Assembly: GCF_900092025.1 (NCBI RefSeq)
Contig: NZ_FLTX01000053.1
Coordinates: forward strand, 1-64,000
Direction: 5' to 3'
DNA: 64,000 nucleotides
Source of the DNA: Xanthomonas bromi
GTDB lineage: Bacteria; Pseudomonadota; Gammaproteobacteria; Xanthomonadales; Xanthomonadaceae
The position numbers and the translations under genes are program-made. The number at the start of each line of letters is the position of its first letter. Within the stretch, counting starts at the first letter, position 1. Shown here one piece after another: positions 48,045 to 57,271 of this stretch. Under the pieces are notes generated by a model. It made no database searches, had not been told where the DNA came from, and saw nothing but the letters and a program-made list of their open reading frames with translations.

Positions 48045-49055
48045 TTAGCGAGTGACGGGGATGTCGTTGGAAGATGAGGATCGCAGCCGTTGCAGGCCTT
48101 CTTCGATGCTGATGCGCGGCACATAGCCGAAATCGCGACGTGCTGGTTCCATGCTGTACCAATGCGGCGTACACAACTGTTCTACCAAGAACCGCGTCAA
48201 CGGCACTTCGCCTGGCAGACGCAACAGTGGCCACAGCGTTTCGCATACCGCACCGATGCGATACGCGGTCTTGAACGACAGCGAGCGCGTCACCGCGGGC
48301 GCATCCACCGCTGCGAGCAAACGATTGAGCAACTCGCGCATCGGCAACGGTTCGCCGTTGGAAATGAAGTACGCCTTGCCTGCGCAGGCAGCGCCGACTG
48401 CCAGGTGCTCGAACGCATCGAAATGCGCCTGCGCGGCGTTGTCGATGTAGGTGCTGTCGACCAGGTTGCTGCCGTCGCCGACCATGCGCAGCCGTCCGGC
48501 ACGCGCACGCGCTGCCAGACGCGGCACCAGGTGATTGTCACCCGGCCCCCAGATCAGGCGCGGACGCAACGCCACCGTCGCCAACTGGGCATCGTTGGCC
48601 GCCAGCACTGCACGCTCGGCAATGGCCTTGGTTGCCGCGTAGGCGGCGCGCAGATTGTCGCCATACGGCACTTCATCGGCACCGAGCCCTTCCACCGGAT
48701 TGGTGGCGCGATGGGTGACGCTGGGCGTGGAGGTGTAGATCAGCCGTGGCACGCCATTGACGCGGCAGGCGTCGAGCACGTTCTGCGTGCCCACGACATT
48801 GGCTTGGTGATAGCTGTCGTAACTGCCCCACGCACCGGCCTTGGCGGCATTGTGGAACACCGCATCGATGCCGGCGAAGGCATGCCGCACCGCCTGCGGG
48901 TCGGCCAGGTCGCCGCGGATCTGGCCCACGCCCAGCGTCTGCAACACCGGGTAATCGCCGCGCTGGAAACTCACCACCGCGTGCCCGCGCGCGCGCAGGC
49001 CGCGGCACAACGCCTGGCCGAGAAAGCCGCCACCACCGGTTACCAATACCTTCAT
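48045..49055 (-). CDS. oleD: 2-alkyl-3-ketoalkanoate reductase OleD
   Basis: This 336-residue short-chain dehydrogenase/epimerase-fold enzyme has NAD(P) motif VTGGGGFLG near the N-terminus and a Tyr-Lys pair (YAATK) typical of 3-beta-HSD-like proteins. OleD reduces the OleA product to a beta-hydroxy acid in long-chain olefin synthesis. Identity is supported by oleC next upstream and oleB/oleA further on. ATG 49055 starts at MKVLVTGG. Confidence 0.9.
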   Translation of the reverse strand: MKVLVTGGGGFLGQALCRGLRARGHAVVSFQRGDYPVLQTLGVGQIRGDLADPQAVRHAFAGIDAVFHNAAKAGAWGSYDSYHQANVVGTQNVLDACRVNGVPRLIYTSTPSVTHRATNPVEGLGADEVPYGDNLRAAYAATKAIAERAVLAANDAQLATVALRPRLIWGPGDNHLVPRLAARARAGRLRMVGDGSNLVDSTYIDNAAQAHFDAFEHLAVGAACAGKAYFISNGEPLPMRELLNRLLAAVDAPAVTRSLSFKTAYRIGAVCETLWPLLRLPGEVPLTRFLVEQLCTPHWYSMEPARRDFGYVPRISIEEGLQRLRSSSSNDIPVTR

Positions 49056-49284
49056 CGCACCAGACCTCGCCTCTGAGGGACGACACCATAGCCGGCCACA
49101 CCCGACTTGGCGATCCTGCGTGGACACGCGGCCGTGCAGTCTGCCGTCTGAAACCAGGAGCTACCAACGAACGACTGTGCTTACCGCCAGGCAGGCGTGT
49201 CCGGTGCTCGGAACCGACCACTCGCACACTGCCATTTCTGAGTGCGCCATCCACGCTCGCCTGACGACTGCGCGCTACCTGTTG

Positions 49285-50955
49285 TTAGCCGCTCTTATGC
49301 AGCTGCTGCGCCACCCACACCGCCAGCGTCTCGCGGCCGATCTTGGCGTTATGGCGGATATCCACCGGGAAGCCTGGATGGCACAGGAAATCGGCGATGC
49401 CAGCGGTCAGTGGATGTGCCGCAGCGGTAGTGCGCAGCTGCTGCCTGAAGTCTTCCTGTTCCCTTGGACTGGACATCCAGGCGTAGGCGTCCGGTTCGTA
49501 GCACAGCACCGGACGCTGCCGGCCCATCTCGCCCAGGCCCACCAACGCGCTGCGCCCCATCCCCGGTAACGCATTGAAGATCTGCTCCACCTGCTCGGTG
49601 TACATCGGGCCTTGCGCGGTCTCCACGCGCTGGGTCTTGCGCCCACAGAACCACAGGCGTCCTTCGGCATCGAAGTAACCCACATCGCCCATGCGGTGCA
49701 CGATGCGCTCGCTGCCATCGCTACGGCGCTCGCGAATCTTGGCGATGCGCGTGGCCGCATCGCGGTTGAAATAGGTGTCGGTGGTGGTGGGGCCAGCAAC
49801 GGTGATCTCGCCGACCTCGCCCATCGCCAGCTCGCGCACGCCGCTCCAGTCGGCAATGGCCGCATCGTCAATCGCAATAATGCGCACCTCGTTGGGCGGC
49901 ACGACATGGCCCACGCAGGTGCCGGCACCGGTTTCGGTGGCGGCGCGCGTCGCTTCCAGGGTGCGCCCTTCGATCGCGGCCACCGGCAGGCACTCGGTGG
50001 CGCCGTACGGGGTCCAGAACTGCGCATCGGCCGGCAGCAGCGCGCGGATCTTCGCCACCACATCCGGCGGCACCGGCGCACCGGCGGAGGTGGCCAGGCG
50101 TACGTTGGGAAGCGGCTGCCCATCGTCGGCCAGCACGCGCATCAAGGCGGGCGAACCGAACAACTGGGTGACACCGAAGCGCGCGATCGCATCATGCAGC
50201 TTGCGCGGATCGGCGCTGCCCGGGCGCGTCGGGTCCATGTCCGGAATCACCGAGGTCAACCCCAGCGCCGGGTCGAACAAGGCGAACGGGGGAAACGTCG
50301 GCAGATCCACGCCACCGGGCTGCATGTGAAACGCATTGCGCAGCAATTCGATCTGCCCGACGAAATGCCGGTGCCGGTACACCACACCCTTGGGCACACC
50401 GGTGGAGCCGCTGGTGAACAGGATCGCCGCGACATCGTCGGGCGCGGTGTCGGCCAGTTGGCTGCCGGCGCCGGCACCATCGCGCTCCACGCGCGCCAGC
50501 GTCACCCCACCCCAGCCGTAACGTCCGCCGACGGTGACAATCTGCTTTGCCGAGCGCGCCCAGCGCAGCAGGCGCCGCGCCAGTTGCGCCAAAGGAATAC
50601 CGATAAATGCCTGTGGCTGCGCTTCATCCAGGCACTGCTTGAGCGCACGTTTGTCGATGCCCGGATCCACCAGCACCGGCACCGCGCCAGCCTTGAACAA
50701 AGCGAACATCAGCAAAAAGAATTCCGGCGACGGCCGCACCATCACCACCGCACGTGCACCGCGCCCGATGCCGTGGCGTGCCAGACCGGCGGCGATCGCA
50801 TCGCTGCGCGCGTCCAGCTCGGCATAGCTCAGGGTCACATCGTAGGCAGCAAACCCGTTGGCACCCCGACCGCCCGGGCAGCGGATGGCGATCTGATCGG
50901 GGCGCTCGCGCGCCAGTTGTGGGAGGGTGGCGGCGATATTGCAGAGGGTCGTCAT
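49285..50955 (-). CDS. oleC: Beta-lactone synthetase OleC
   Basis: This 556-residue ANL-superfamily enzyme has the adenylation motif LFTSGSTGVPKGV, YGATECLPV and a GRKTQRVE hinge. OleC converts beta-hydroxy acids from OleD to cis-beta-lactones with ATP. Xanthomonas OleC is the studied example. ATG 50955 (MTTLCNIAA) is preferred; another ATG 18 bases upstream is possible. oleD follows after 229 bases. Confidence 0.9.
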   Translation of the reverse strand: MTTLCNIAATLPQLARERPDQIAIRCPGGRGANGFAAYDVTLSYAELDARSDAIAAGLARHGIGRGARAVVMVRPSPEFFLLMFALFKAGAVPVLVDPGIDKRALKQCLDEAQPQAFIGIPLAQLARRLLRWARSAKQIVTVGGRYGWGGVTLARVERDGAGAGSQLADTAPDDVAAILFTSGSTGVPKGVVYRHRHFVGQIELLRNAFHMQPGGVDLPTFPPFALFDPALGLTSVIPDMDPTRPGSADPRKLHDAIARFGVTQLFGSPALMRVLADDGQPLPNVRLATSAGAPVPPDVVAKIRALLPADAQFWTPYGATECLPVAAIEGRTLEATRAATETGAGTCVGHVVPPNEVRIIAIDDAAIADWSGVRELAMGEVGEITVAGPTTTDTYFNRDAATRIAKIRERRSDGSERIVHRMGDVGYFDAEGRLWFCGRKTQRVETAQGPMYTEQVEQIFNALPGMGRSALVGLGEMGRQRPVLCYEPDAYAWMSSPREQEDFRQQLRTTAAAHPLTAGIADFLCHPGFPVDIRHNAKIGRETLAVWVAQQLHKSG

Positions 50956-51281
50956 CTGCGCATTATTACCCATGCGCCAATGGCGCCGACCGTTTGCAGT
51001 CGGTTTAGAGGAAACCTGAGAACGCTGCAGCGAGAGCGCTGACCATCGGCGCGCAGCTTCATGGCGCATCGATGCGTGGCAGTCACCGGCCATGCGACTG
51101 CAGCGTGACCGTCCTGCATGCCACAGCCGCAACCTCACTCACCGGCCGTGGCGCGCCCATGCGTTGCAGGGCGCATCTGAATCGCTAACCGGCCACCGCT
51201 GCGCGCCACTTGTATCGCGGCGTGGTTCGGTCAGAATGCCGCGCTCTCCACGCGATTTCGCCGCGCCAGGCCCGGCATTCC
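50956..51281. other. Intergenic region, nothing recognised
   Basis: This 326-base gap separates divergent oleC and the YkgJ-type gene and probably holds both promoters. No clear elements found. Confidence 0.5.
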
Positions 51282-51665
51282 ATGGCACACCCCTGCCTTA
51301 CCTGCGGCGCCTGCTGCGCCTATTTCCGCGTCAGTTTTCACTGGAGCGAAGCCGACCCCGCATTGGGCGGCAGGGTGCCGATCGAACTGACCGACTCCTT
51401 GCGCACGCACGAGCGCGTCATGCGCGGCACCTCGCAATCGCAGCCGCGCTGCATCGCCCTGGATGCGGACATCGGCCGCTACAGCCGCTGCAGCATCCAC
51501 GACCGCCGCCCCTCGTCCTGCGCTGCGGTGCCAGCCTCGCTGGAATTCGGCGAGCGTAGTGCGCAATGCGATAAGTCGCGCTTGGCGCATGGCCTGCACG
51601 CACTGACCGACGCCGATTGGGTGGGCGTGGACGATGCGCAACGCAACCCGTTGCCGCCGGTGTAG
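51282..51665 (+). CDS. YkgJ-family cysteine-cluster protein
   Basis: This 127-residue protein starts HPCLTCGACCAYFRV (CxxCGxCC), with more Cys and His downstream (CIAL, RCSIHDRRPSSC), the pattern of YkgJ zinc/iron-chelating proteins. Function unknown. ATG 51282 starts right before the motif. It is on the opposite strand within the ole cluster. Confidence 0.82.
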   Translation: MAHPCLTCGACCAYFRVSFHWSEADPALGGRVPIELTDSLRTHERVMRGTSQSQPRCIALDADIGRYSRCSIHDRRPSSCAAVPASLEFGERSAQCDKSRLAHGLHALTDADWVGVDDAQRNPLPPV

Positions 51666-51804
51666 CGCAGCACGTGTGGATTGCTGGCAACAACGTCGTC
51701 AGACACGTTGCCGGTATTACTGCTACATCGGACGCCAATGCAGTCACGTCAGTGCTCGAGTGCCGTGCACCAATGCGCATCCGCCCTCTGCTGCCGGTGA
51801 GGCG

Positions 51805-52707
51805 TTACAGCGGATTGCGCTCCAGAAACGCGCGAATCTCCGGTACCAGCACCTCGTGCTTGTCTTCCAGCACGTAATGATTGGCATCGTCGAATGCGGT
51901 CACTTCTGCGTTCGGCAATGCGCGACGAAACCCCGCCAGAAAGTGCTTGTCGAAGCAGACATCGCGCAGACCCCAGGCGATAAAGGCCGGGCGATCCGCG
52001 AACGAAGGTAGCGCCTGCGCCGAGCGTTCCAGCAACGACCAGCCCTTATCGGCCGGCGACAGCGGAATGTCCTGCATGAAGCGAATGGTGGAGATGCGGT
52101 TGCGCCAATTGTTGTATGGCGCCACATACGCGCGACGCACGGCGGCCGGCATCCGTCGCGATACGCCAAACCAGGATGCGCCGGACGAAAACGCATTGAA
52201 GGTGCGGATAAACCACTCGCCCGGCCGCCAGTGCCGGCCCATCGCGATCTGCCACGGCATCGGTTTCTCCGGCGGCAGCGGAAACGCAGCGGTGTTGGTG
52301 ATCACCAGACGCTTGACCTGCGCGTGATGCGACAGCGCCCAGCCGAACCCGATCATGCCGCCCCAATCGTGCACCGCCAGCGTGACCGGACCGGTGATGC
52401 CCAGATGCCGCAGCAGCGTATCCAGATCGTCCACGCGCGATTGCAAAGTGTAGTCATAGCGCGGCTGCGCATCGGGCGAATCGTCCGGCTTGTCGGACAA
52501 GCCCATGCCGATATGGTCGGGCACGATGCAGCGGTAGCGATCGGACAGGTCGCTCACCAGATGCCGCCACAGATAACTCCACGATGGATTGCCATGCAGC
52601 ATCACGACCACTTCGCCATCGCGTGGACCTTCGTCCAGATACGACATCGCAACGCCGGGACGCACCTCAAGGCGCTTGGGAGTAAAGGGATAGCCGGGGT
52701 AGTTCAT
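51805..52707 (-). CDS. oleB: Beta-lactone decarboxylase OleB
   Basis: This 300-residue alpha/beta hydrolase of the haloalkane-dehalogenase type has HGNPSWSYLWR, nucleophile Asp in VHDWGGMIGF and a late His in DANHYVLED. OleB decarboxylates the OleC beta-lactone to an alkene. A true haloalkane dehalogenase is less likely in this context. It is separated from oleA by a Fic gene. Confidence 0.88.
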   Translation of the reverse strand: MNYPGYPFTPKRLEVRPGVAMSYLDEGPRDGEVVVMLHGNPSWSYLWRHLVSDLSDRYRCIVPDHIGMGLSDKPDDSPDAQPRYDYTLQSRVDDLDTLLRHLGITGPVTLAVHDWGGMIGFGWALSHHAQVKRLVITNTAAFPLPPEKPMPWQIAMGRHWRPGEWFIRTFNAFSSGASWFGVSRRMPAAVRRAYVAPYNNWRNRISTIRFMQDIPLSPADKGWSLLERSAQALPSFADRPAFIAWGLRDVCFDKHFLAGFRRALPNAEVTAFDDANHYVLEDKHEVLVPEIRAFLERNPL

Positions 52708-52846
52708 GAAAAACGTATCCGATGTGTTTCAAGAGGGTCTGCACGGCTCAGACGCTGACCTGGCACATGTACAGCAACGGCTTCGCGCATGTCGGCAAGC
52801 TCCAGCAAGACAGGCGATGCAAGCTCGCTACTTTGCTTACTCGGCA

Positions 52847-53965
52847 TCAGTGCTGAACTCTTTGTGGCAACGTATACCGCTGCGCTGCGCGCGCATTGTC
52901 GGACAACAGGCGCAGATACGCCGGATGCAGGAACAATTTCTCTTTCCCCATGCGCTGCTCGTGCAGTACGCCGATATCCACCAAGTCGCGAAGATAACGC
53001 ACCGCAGTTTCGCGCTTGGCGATACCGGCATCCACGACGTTTTGAATGCGGCAGTAAGGCTGGCTGAAAAGCACATCCACCAGTTCGCGGCTGTAGGTTT
53101 TCGGACGCTCTGCACGAACCCAATCACATGCATGCTCATGCAGTTGGCGAATGGCCTCAATCTTGGCGCCGGTCCAGCGTGCGGTATCGGCAATCGCATC
53201 CAGCATGTAAGCAACCCATTCGGCCCATGCGCCGTCGCGCGTGACGGCCAGCAGCAAGCGGTAGTAATCCGCCTTGCGTTCGATGATGTAGCGCGACAGG
53301 TACAGCACAGGTTGGTCCAGCAGATCCTGCTCGACCAGCATCAAGAGATTGAGCACACGTCCAGTACGCCCATTGCCGTCGGTGAACGGATGGATAGCCT
53401 CGAATTGATAGTGCGCCACTGCCATGCGAATCAATGGATCGATCTCGGGCGCCTCATGGATGAAGCGCTCCCAATTGGCCAGCTTTTCGCGTAACACCGC
53501 CTCGCCGACTGGGGGCGTATAGATCACGTCACCGGTCTGCTGATTGGCCAATGCCGTGCCAGGTACACGCCGCACCTGCATTTCTGCATTCTTGATGCGA
53601 GTGCACACGATCTCTGCTGTGCGGGTGGAGAGCGGGCGCGTACGCAGCGAAATAAAGCCCTCCTGCAACGCGGTGCGATAGCGCAAGGCTTCTCGCGTTG
53701 CTGGATTGGCAGCGTCTTGATGCTCGGCGTAGCGAAACAGCTCATCCGTGGTGGTGACGATGTTCTCGATCTCCGAACTCGCCTGTGCTTCTAGGATAGG
53801 AATGGTATTGATCAACACGGCCGGGTTTGGCAAATGTCCGGTGGCCTGGCGAAGCGATGCCAATGCCTTGTGCGCCTCAATACACGCCTTCAGCAACCCC
53901 CGGGTTTCAAGCTCCACCGCAGGCGGCAACGGAGGCAGCTCGTTATACGGACGCTGGGGATCCAT
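52847..53965 (-). CDS. Fic-domain protein (AMPylase)
   Basis: This 372-residue protein has a DUF4172-like N-terminal region and a Fic core HPFTDGNGRTGR (about 190-203) with all catalytic residues. An inhibitory-helix motif ASSEIEN (SxxxEN) lies upstream (about residue 62), so it is a self-inhibited class II type. A C-terminal winged-helix region (about 290-360) suggests self-regulation. Fic enzymes mostly AMPylate proteins. It lies between oleA and oleB, so it may be an insert. Target unknown. Confidence 0.88.
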   Translation of the reverse strand: MDPQRPYNELPPLPPAVELETRGLLKACIEAHKALASLRQATGHLPNPAVLINTIPILEAQASSEIENIVTTTDELFRYAEHQDAANPATREALRYRTALQEGFISLRTRPLSTRTAEIVCTRIKNAEMQVRRVPGTALANQQTGDVIYTPPVGEAVLREKLANWERFIHEAPEIDPLIRMAVAHYQFEAIHPFTDGNGRTGRVLNLLMLVEQDLLDQPVLYLSRYIIERKADYYRLLLAVTRDGAWAEWVAYMLDAIADTARWTGAKIEAIRQLHEHACDWVRAERPKTYSRELVDVLFSQPYCRIQNVVDAGIAKRETAVRYLRDLVDIGVLHEQRMGKEKLFLHPAYLRLLSDNARAAQRYTLPQRVQH

Positions 53966-54135
53966 GCGATGCGCTCATGTCGACGGAATCGACATGATGC
54001 CAGCGTCATGTCGAAAAAACTGGAATCTCATACCTGGCGAGACTGCCGTGAGCGCAGTCAGTGCCTGGAGCGGGATGAAACGTGGCGACCGCTCGCCAGA
54101 AAGCGGCCATCCCATCTCTGGGATGGCCGTGCGGT

Positions 54136-55152
54136 TCACCAAACCACTTCCGCCATCGAGCAGTTCAGCCCCGACCCGATGCCCAGCAGCGCGATCCGGT
54201 CGCCCTTCTTCAGGCGGCCCAGTTCCTTGAGCTTGCTCAGAACGATCGGCACCGAGGCCGGGCCGATGTTGCCGTGCTCGCCGAAGATGGTCATGACCTT
54301 GGCCGGGTCGATGCCGAAGGACTTCACGAACGCGGCGGTGTGCGGACGGCTGACCTGGTGGATGACGAACTGGTCCAGCTCGTCCACCGCCCAGCCCAGC
54401 ACCTGCTTGGCGGCAACGAAGGTCTTCTGGGCCAGCTTGATGCCTTCGATCAGCAGCAGGCGGGTGTCGGTGACCATGCGGTCCAGGTTGCCGCGGCACA
54501 GCTTGTTCCACTCGGTGGCCGAGCGGGTCACGCCGCCTTTGTAGCGGGGCGCGTCGGGCACCAGCTCGGTGCGCGCCATCACCATGGCTGCTGCACCGCA
54601 CCCCAGGGTCAGTGCGGCGAGTTCGTTGCGGAACTCCTCTTCGGTGACGTCCGGGGAGGTCATGCGCTCCAGGGTCTTTTCGTACACCAGGTTGGCGGTT
54701 TCGCCATCGACGACCAAGGCGTAGTCGATCTCGCCGCGCTCAAGCATGCGTGCAGCGATATCCATGCCGTTGATGAAGGCAAGGCAGGCGTTGGCCACGT
54801 CGAAGGTGACGCAGTGGTCGCCCACGCCCAGGTTGCCGGACACGATGGAGGCCGTGGACGGCTCCAGGTAATCTCGGCTCACCGAGGTATTGACCAGCAG
54901 GCCGATCTTCTCGATGCCGATACCGGCATCGATCAGCGCCTTGCGCGCGGCCTGGGTGGCGGCGTCCGATGCCTGGACATCCTGGTCCCACAAGCGCCGT
55001 GCATGGATACCGGCAACGTCGCCCAACACGTCGGTCTTGATGCCGAGGCGGTCGTAGGTCGGTTGCAGGCGCTCGTTGATTTCCTTGGAAGTCAGCGTGT
55101 GCGGCGCATCAATATGCGCCAGTCCCGCGATGGAGACATTCTGGAAGAGCAT
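54136..55152 (-). CDS. oleA: Thiolase-like acyl-CoA condensing enzyme OleA
   Basis: This 338-residue KAS III-like enzyme condenses two acyl-CoAs to a beta-ketoacid at the start of long-chain olefin synthesis. The catalytic Cys (about 123, DVANACLAF) and later His/Asn (FVIHQVS, GEHGNIG) are present, and length equals known Xanthomonas OleA. It starts the minus-strand series oleA, fic, oleB. Confidence 0.92.
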   Translation of the reverse strand: MLFQNVSIAGLAHIDAPHTLTSKEINERLQPTYDRLGIKTDVLGDVAGIHARRLWDQDVQASDAATQAARKALIDAGIGIEKIGLLVNTSVSRDYLEPSTASIVSGNLGVGDHCVTFDVANACLAFINGMDIAARMLERGEIDYALVVDGETANLVYEKTLERMTSPDVTEEEFRNELAALTLGCGAAAMVMARTELVPDAPRYKGGVTRSATEWNKLCRGNLDRMVTDTRLLLIEGIKLAQKTFVAAKQVLGWAVDELDQFVIHQVSRPHTAAFVKSFGIDPAKVMTIFGEHGNIGPASVPIVLSKLKELGRLKKGDRIALLGIGSGLNCSMAEVVW

Positions 55153-55253
55153 CGAAGTAGCGCCATGGCGTCAGGCGAGGGGGCGCTAGTCTAGCCGCTG
55201 GCTGGTTTTACCGCATCTTTACATTTGAATGACGCCCGCCCCAGCCCAACGGT

Positions 55254-55574
55254 TCAGCGCGGCGGGCAGCGGAAGGCGCTGAAGCGCTGGCTTCCGTCGG
55301 CCGGTTGGCCCTGCGCCTGCACGGTGTTGGCGTTGGCGCCCGGCGCCTCGTTACGGGCCAGGGTTTCCAGTTCTTCCTGCACGCGCAGCGGGTTGCGGTT
55401 GTAGAAACCGACCTTGCTCTTGACCGTCACCACCACTTCGCCCTGCTGCTGACACCCCGCCGGCACCGGGCCTGCAGGCAGCACCTGCACGCTTTTGCCG
55501 CTTTGCTCGATCGGCACCCAGGTGCAGGCCGCGGTGGTGGTGGCAACCAGAACAGACAGCATCAGCACGCGCAT
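55254..55574 (-). CDS. DUF4156 lipoprotein
   Basis: This 106-residue protein has a lipoprotein signal with lipobox TAAC (Cys about 17) and the DUF4156 pattern including KVGFYNRNP and NEAPGANANTV. Related E. coli YjeI-type proteins are envelope lipoproteins of unknown function. It follows oleA by 100 bases on the same strand upstream side. Confidence 0.8.
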   Translation of the reverse strand: MRVLMLSVLVATTTAACTWVPIEQSGKSVQVLPAGPVPAGCQQQGEVVVTVKSKVGFYNRNPLRVQEELETLARNEAPGANANTVQAQGQPADGSQRFSAFRCPPR

Positions 55575-55963
55575 AAGTCATCCACACCTAAAAGGGCAAA
55601 GCCGGATTGTGCCGCAGTTGCCTGCCGGCAATCCGACGCGCAGCGGTACCAGCAATACGCCCATTCAGCGCACTGAACCACTCTTGTGCTTGAACGCAGA
55701 GACCGCTTGGCGGCGATGTCCGCCGTCCTGTGGCGCGTCCGGGTGTCCGGACGCGGACACTTTTACGAGCCTAAAAACTCTTTAGAAACAACGCTCTTTC
55801 GTTGACACACCGTTTGCTCTGGTGTTTCTCGCAGCCATTGCCACACCTGAAAATGACTTTTTGCTGAATAAAACAAAAAGCACCACGAAAGTTCTTGCTC
55901 GTAGCGAGACGGTGTAATACATTACTACCACACTACTTGCAAACAACACCGAGAGACTCCGTC
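55575..55963. other. Intergenic region with possible sRNA terminator
   Basis: This 389-base gap lies between divergent genes and is AT-richer than its surroundings near 55780-55930. It contains a plus-strand terminator-like hairpin with no plus-strand gene before it, and probably the promoter of the exported repeat protein. Confidence 0.5.
55743..55764 (+). terminator. Orphan terminator hairpin
   Basis: GTGTCCG pairs with CGGACAC around GACG and is followed by TTTT. No plus-strand gene lies upstream within range, so it may end a small RNA starting after about 55575. Confidence 0.5.
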
Positions 55964-56425
55964 ATGAACACCCAGACTCTCCGCATCGCCCTCTCCACCG
56001 CCCTGTTCGCAGGCGCCACCCTGGCCGGGTTTGCCCAGGCCGCCAACCTGACTACCTTGGAGACCGTCCAGGTGCGCCCGGCCGCCGACCAGATCGCCCA
56101 GCAGACGCTGGAGCGCAACAGCGACATCCGCACCCTGGCCGCCGTACAGGTGCGTCCGTCGGCCGAGCAGTTGGCGGATCTGACAGCCGAACAGGCCGGC
56201 CCGCGTATCGTCACCCTGGCGGCGGTGCAGGTGCGTCCTTCGGCCGAACAGCGCGCCGACCTCGTCGTGCGCAGCGCCGCCGCCAGCGCACAGACCGCCT
56301 CCAGCCAGGCAGCTGGCGCCATCGGCGCGCTGATGGGCCGGGTCCTCGTGAACCTGCCGGCACCGACGCTGCAGCCCTCGCCGGCCGAGATGGAAGCGCT
56401 GGTCAACGCTGCCATCCGCCTTTAA
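55964..56425 (+). CDS. Exported protein with three AVQVRPSAEQ repeats
   Basis: This 153-residue protein has a signal peptide (cleavage after AQA, about residue 25), then three imperfect repeats centred on TVQVRPAADQ, AVQVRPSAEQ and AVQVRPSAEQ, spaced about 31-36 residues apart, each followed by a Leu-rich linker. A C-terminal helix carries LQPSPAEMEAL, similar in form. No known domain recognised. The repeats may bind a repeated partner surface. Weakly supported by homologues I cannot search. Confidence 0.72.
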   Translation: MNTQTLRIALSTALFAGATLAGFAQAANLTTLETVQVRPAADQIAQQTLERNSDIRTLAAVQVRPSAEQLADLTAEQAGPRIVTLAAVQVRPSAEQRADLVVRSAAASAQTASSQAAGAIGALMGRVLVNLPAPTLQPSPAEMEALVNAAIRL

Positions 56426-56451
56426 GCACGCGCGCAGCTACACTTGCGCGC

Positions 56452-56928
56452 ATGTCAGCACCCGTCCTCGATGTCATCCTGTTTCAGCCCGAAATTCCGC
56501 CCAATACGGGCAATGTGATTCGCTTGTGCGCCAACACCGGCGCGCGCCTGCACCTGATCGAGCCGCTCGGTTTCGACCTCAGCGACAAGCAACTCAAGCG
56601 CGCCGGCCTGGACTATCACGAATACGCACCGCTCAAGGTGCACGCCGACCTGCCCAGCGCACTGGCCGCGATCGCGCCCAGGCGCGTGTTTGCACTGAGC
56701 ACCCGCAGTACGGTGCGCTACGACACACCGCAATTTGCCGATGGCGATGCGTTTTTGTTCGGTCCGGAAACCCGCGGCCTGCCAGCCGAGGTGCTGGAGT
56801 CGATTCCGCCGCAGCACCGGCTCCGTCTGCCGATGCGCCCGGACAACCGCAGCCTCAATCTGTCCAACACCGTCGCAGTGATGGTGTTCGAAGCCTGGCG
56901 GCAATGGAATTTCGCTGGCGGTCAGTAG
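56452..56928 (+). CDS. trmL: tRNA (cytidine(34)-2'-O)-methyltransferase TrmL
   Basis: This 158-residue SPOUT methyltransferase has IPPNTGNVIRLCANTG, FGPETRGLP and the knot motif LRLPMRPDNRSLNLSN. It 2'-O-methylates position 34 of some leucine tRNAs. Length fits TrmL. It is 26 bases after the exported protein gene, possibly co-transcribed. Confidence 0.93.
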   Translation: MSAPVLDVILFQPEIPPNTGNVIRLCANTGARLHLIEPLGFDLSDKQLKRAGLDYHEYAPLKVHADLPSALAAIAPRRVFALSTRSTVRYDTPQFADGDAFLFGPETRGLPAEVLESIPPQHRLRLPMRPDNRSLNLSNTVAVMVFEAWRQWNFAGGQ

Positions 56929-57271
56929 CCACGCTTGCACACAACGACACGCCATTGCGCACGCGTTACCTGCAGCCGCATCGGCCACGCGTTCCTTGAG
57001 ATCTGAATAAGGCGAGCAGCCGTCTGACGATCACTCGCGCTCTAGGCTGGCCGCCCCTGGCCGAGAGCCGGACACACCGCATCGACCAGTCGTCGTCGGA
57101 GCGATCATGCCTGCCGCGCTAGCTGCACGTTCAATGCGTGCCCTCCTCTGCCATCGCTCGACGTTGCACACAGCGCGCGTGGGCATTCTCGCCGGCGCAT
57201 TGCCGTGGATCCGATGCCAGCGGCAACGGACCTCAATCGATACGCACACGCTTGCGCGCACTGCCCAGCAA
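56929..57271. other. Intergenic region, nothing recognised
   Basis: This 343-base gap between convergent trmL and the MFS gene contains no credible gene or clear terminator. Confidence 0.5.

Noticed and set aside
55795-55830. Second PIP-box candidate starting at TTCGT upstream of the exported repeat protein
   Set aside because: The downstream half after 15 bases is TCTGG, which does not match TTCGB.
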